Positions 6,219 through 6,447 of a stretch of 6,447 nucleotides of DNA are shown here, piece after piece (positions within the stretch are counted from its first letter, which is position 1; every line of letters starts with the position of its first letter). The notes below the pieces were generated by a model. The model worked only from the letters and a program-made list of their open reading frames with translations, was not told the DNA's origin and did not search any database. The stretch is from contig JAJZOA010000246.1 in the NCBI GenBank assembly GCA_021852225.1, positions 1 through 6,447 on the forward strand, in the 5' to 3' direction. A program made the position numbers and the translations under genes. This stretch comes from Planctomycetota bacterium (GTDB taxonomy: Bacteria > Planctomycetota > Phycisphaerae > WQYP01).

Positions 6219-6447
6219 TCATGCATGGCTATAAACCGAATTCGGAAAAAACAGGGTGGATGCGGTTCGTAATGGTGGATTCCAGGATCGGGGGGAGCTA
6301 CATACAATTCGCTTCCTCGGGCTGGCCCGCATCTGAATCCCTCCGCCCGATGGCTCTGTGGCTGGCAGACGGAAAGTCCCTTCCTCCAGCCGCTTGTACC
6401 AGAGGGCCAGCCCGTCCCGGTCCCAATACAGGATTTTGATGCGGTCC
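6219..6447 (-). pseudogene. tnpB: IS66-family TnpB (Orf2) fragment, degraded and cut by the window edge
   Basis: On the minus strand, reading from 6446 downwards, the frame opens with [12 protein letters not shown], then [16 protein letters not shown]. This is the core signature of the small IS66 accessory protein TnpB/Orf2 (usual pattern: K-x-L-x-W-D-x-D-G-x-x-L-x-Y-K-R-L-E-x-G-x-F-x-x-P). Similarity continues to about GGGIQMRAS (near 6321) and then stops. The frame runs on as unrelated Arg/Ser/Pro-rich sequence to a TGA at 6219-6221, where an intact TnpB would continue with a Leu-rich segment and a basic C-terminus. Just after the break, an SEL triplet appears in the neighbouring frame, so a small insertion causing a frameshift is likely. 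The N-terminus and any tnpA lie beyond the right edge; no tnpC transposase or terminal inverted repeat is visible to the left. The family call is firm; the exact mutation is inferred. Confidence 0.75.

Noticed and set aside
6140..6439. Plus-strand open frame of 99 codons at the right end
   Set aside because: It runs antisense to the TnpB fragment, has no ribosome binding site, and its product shows no family features.

Overview
The window carries a compact, co-directional plus-strand gene cluster from a moderately GC-rich bacterium, followed by the edge of a decayed insertion sequence. Gene order and protein style (a signal peptidase I with a long C-terminal extension ending in basic/aromatic residues, a GT87-type membrane glycosyltransferase, and a large secreted glycosidase with a LamG module) suggest a member of the PVC group, most likely Planctomycetota (Phycisphaerae-like). 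This is an inference from overall resemblance; no marker gene in the window proves it.

Layout. Bases 1-328 are the 3' end of a type I signal peptidase gene (lepB). After a 67-base gap comes a polytopic membrane protein of the GT87/DUF2029 family (396-1760, TTG start chosen by a strong Shine-Dalgarno). It overlaps folK (1757-2257) by ATGA, folK overlaps panC (2254-3174) by ATGA, and panC is followed after 13 bases by a 968-residue secreted protein (3188-6094). That protein has an N-terminal beta-sandwich interrupted by a LamG-like domain, an (alpha/alpha)6 barrel resembling family GH95, and a C-terminal beta domain. The spacing indicates one transcription unit from at least the GT87 gene through the glycosidase-like gene, with translational coupling at each junction. 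No convincing promoter or rho-independent terminator was seen.

Function. The cluster mixes housekeeping cofactor synthesis (folate by FolK, pantothenate/CoA by PanC) with envelope or export functions (signal peptidase, membrane glycosyltransferase, secreted carbohydrate-active protein). The last gene is the least ordinary. It matches GH95-like six-hairpin enzymes in its overall layout, but by hand alignment it lacks the general-acid glutamate of GH95 alpha-L-fucosidases and has changed other active-site positions, so its substrate and even its mechanism are open.

Bases 6095-6447 hold no intact gene. The minus strand at the right edge encodes a recognisable piece of an IS66-family TnpB (Orf2) protein that loses its homology, probably through a frameshift, near 6320. 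This marks the end of the cluster as a site of past transposon insertion.
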